Source: JBQTIP01 sp052388025 (lineage in GTDB: Bacteria; Actinomycetota; UBA4738; HRBIN12). Taken from it: a stretch of DNA of 42,410 nucleotides. The translations under genes were made by a program, and so were the position numbers. Below the pieces are notes generated by a model. It was not told the origin of the DNA. It did not search any database and was given only the letters and a program-made list of their open reading frames with translations. The stretch is taken from NCBI GenBank assembly GCA_052388025.1, contig JBQTIP010000225.1:1-42410 (forward strand), written 5' to 3'. Below are positions 41,191 through 42,410 of this stretch, piece by piece (the first letter of the stretch is position 1; every line of letters begins with the position of its first letter).

Positions 41191-42410
41191 TGGCCGCATC
41201 CGGCCGCGCGCGGACCCGCACCTCCTCCGTGTCGACCGTCAGGACCCGCCCGCTGTCGACGATCGGTCGCCCGTCGACCCACACGCGGTCGACATCGTGC
41301 CCGCTAGCCGAGAACACGAGGTGCGCGGCCACGTTGAAGTCGTCGCCGTGCAAGACCGGCGTCATGTGGAGGGCGCGGAGATCCACGGTTACGACATCGG
41401 CCCGCTTCCCAGGCTCCAGGGACCCGGTGACGTCGGCCAACCCAAGCGCGCGTGCTCCCTCCAGCGTGGCCATCGAGAGGACGTCCCAGTGGTCGCCCCG
41501 CGTGGGGTCGAGGGTGGACACCTTCTGGAGGAGGGAGGCGAACTTCATCTCCTCGAGCAGGTCGAGGTTATTGTTCTCCTTCTCCCCGTCCGATCCCAGA
41601 CCGACCGCGATCCCCGCCGCGCGCATGTCACCGATCCGCGCGGGCCCCGAGGCGATCTTCATGTTCGAGCATGGACAGTGCGCGACGCTGGTCCCCGTCT
41701 CTGCGAGCAGCTGGATCTCACGATCGTCCAGCCAAACGCAGTGGGCGACCACGGTCCTGGCCCCAAGGATCCCCCGGTTGAAGAACTCCTCGATCGGCCG
41801 GCGGCCGAACAGCCGCAGGGACTCCTGGACCTCCCAGATCGTCTCCGAGGAGTGCGTGTGCAGCCCGGTGCCAAACTCCTCGGCCATGCGAGCCGCCTCC
41901 CGGAAGGCTTCGGGGGTGCAGTAGAAGAGGTGCTCCAGGCCCACCCAGGTTCGCACCCTGCCCTCGGCCGCCGTGCTATGGGTCTCCAGGAGCCTCCGGT
42001 TGCATTCCAGGCTCTCGAAGTAGTCGAACCCAGGACCGTCCGCTACGTACGGCACGAGCGTCGCCCGGATGCCGACCTGCTCGGCCGCTCGGGCCGAGCC
42101 CTCCATGAAACGCCACATGTCCATGACGGAGGTGGTCCCGAACCGAACGCCCTCCGAGTAGCAGAGGAGGGACGCGGCCTCGGCGATCTCCGGCGTGAGC
42201 GCTCGGTGGGCGGGTCCACGTAGGACTTGAGCCAGTCAAACAGCGTCTTGGACTCCGCCGTGCCCCGAAGGAGCCCGGAGTGCAGATGGCAGTTCTGGAG
42301 CCCAGGGATGACGGCTCGACCGGACGCATCCACCGTCTTCGCGTCGCCGGCGAGCGCGTCCACCTCCTCGACCGGGCCCACCGCGACGATCTCGGCTCCG
42401 TCCACGAGGA
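41188..42410 (-). pseudogene. AtzA/MtaD/SsnA-type aminohydrolase, frameshifted and cut by the window end
   Basis: The part present begins VDGAEIVAVGPVEEVDALAG and contains the metal motif NCHLHSGLLRG and LFDWLKSYVDP. The frame then breaks at about 42209-42214, consistent with loss of one C from GACCCCGCC. It continues AHRALTPEIAEAASLLCYSEG and VMDMWRFMEGSARAAE. Later motifs are intact: GLHTHSSET, VVAHCVWLDD, HCPCSNMKIASG, GLGSDGEKENNNLDLLEEM (Asp ligand) and LGLADVTGSLEPGKRADVV. This matches amidohydrolases that deaminate or dechlorinate nitrogen heterocycles, including SAH/MTA deaminases and triazine hydrolases. The C-terminal stop is missing and the frame runs into the next remnant. The first residues lie outside the window. 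Confidence 0.82.

Noticed and set aside
1..42410. tRNA genes, CRISPR arrays, insertion sequences, prophage genes
   Set aside because: No cloverleaf candidates, regularly spaced repeats, transposases, integrases or phage structural genes were seen on either strand.

Overview
The window is about 42 kb of GC-rich bacterial DNA, densely coding, with GTG and TTG starts common. The gene order pdxS-pdxT-yebC-ruvC-ruvA-ruvB-yajC-secD-secF-apt-rel-(dtd)-hisS-aspS-rarA-DUF948-DUF6167-alaS-ruvX-mltG-aroE is the conserved block of Actinomycetota. Type IV pilus genes and several family-level oddities suggest a deep-branching, probably uncultured lineage of that phylum. The phylum call rests on synteny and is fairly safe; anything finer is inference.

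From left to right: (1) 1-5551, a minus-strand type IV pilus operon running from a roadblock-like protein through pilB, pilT and pilC to a major pilin. A structured leader precedes the pilin and a G-tract hairpin follows it. (2) 5627-16673, minus-strand housekeeping genes: aroE, mltG, ruvX, alaS, two small membrane-associated proteins, rarA, an FMN/F420-type split-barrel protein, aspS, hisS and a glyoxalase-II-like hydrolase. (3) 16753-18605, a plus-strand three-gene insert: a small membrane protein, an HTTM-type membrane protein and a DCC1-family thiol-disulfide protein. (4) 18602-31286, minus-strand dtd, rel, apt, secF, secD, an HD-domain phosphohydrolase, yajC, ruvB, ruvA, ruvC, yebC, pdxT and pdxS, interrupted by a plus-strand vapBC toxin-antitoxin pair. 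Many junctions are four-base stop/start overlaps, so translation is probably coupled. (5) 31571-42410, an accessory region for purine nucleoside use. It holds a thiamine-binding-like protein with a YheO/DauR-type regulator, a broken adenosine deaminase, a complete BmpA/NupABC-type nucleoside ABC importer, an intact adenosine deaminase, a Rieske oxygenase, and a frameshifted deaminase-type amidohydrolase joined to the remnant of a second one.

The most unusual item is SecD. Its outward-facing domain carries about 180 extra residues made of five tandem repeats of 35-40 residues, each with a cysteine pair; a sixth pair lies downstream. The accessory region looks like a pathway that imports nucleosides and then deaminates and oxidises a purine-type compound. 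Three of its intergenic regions carry inverted GTCAAG/CTTGAC half-sites at predicted promoters, which suggests one shared regulator. Three of its catabolic genes are broken, so the locus is either decaying or affected by sequencing error.
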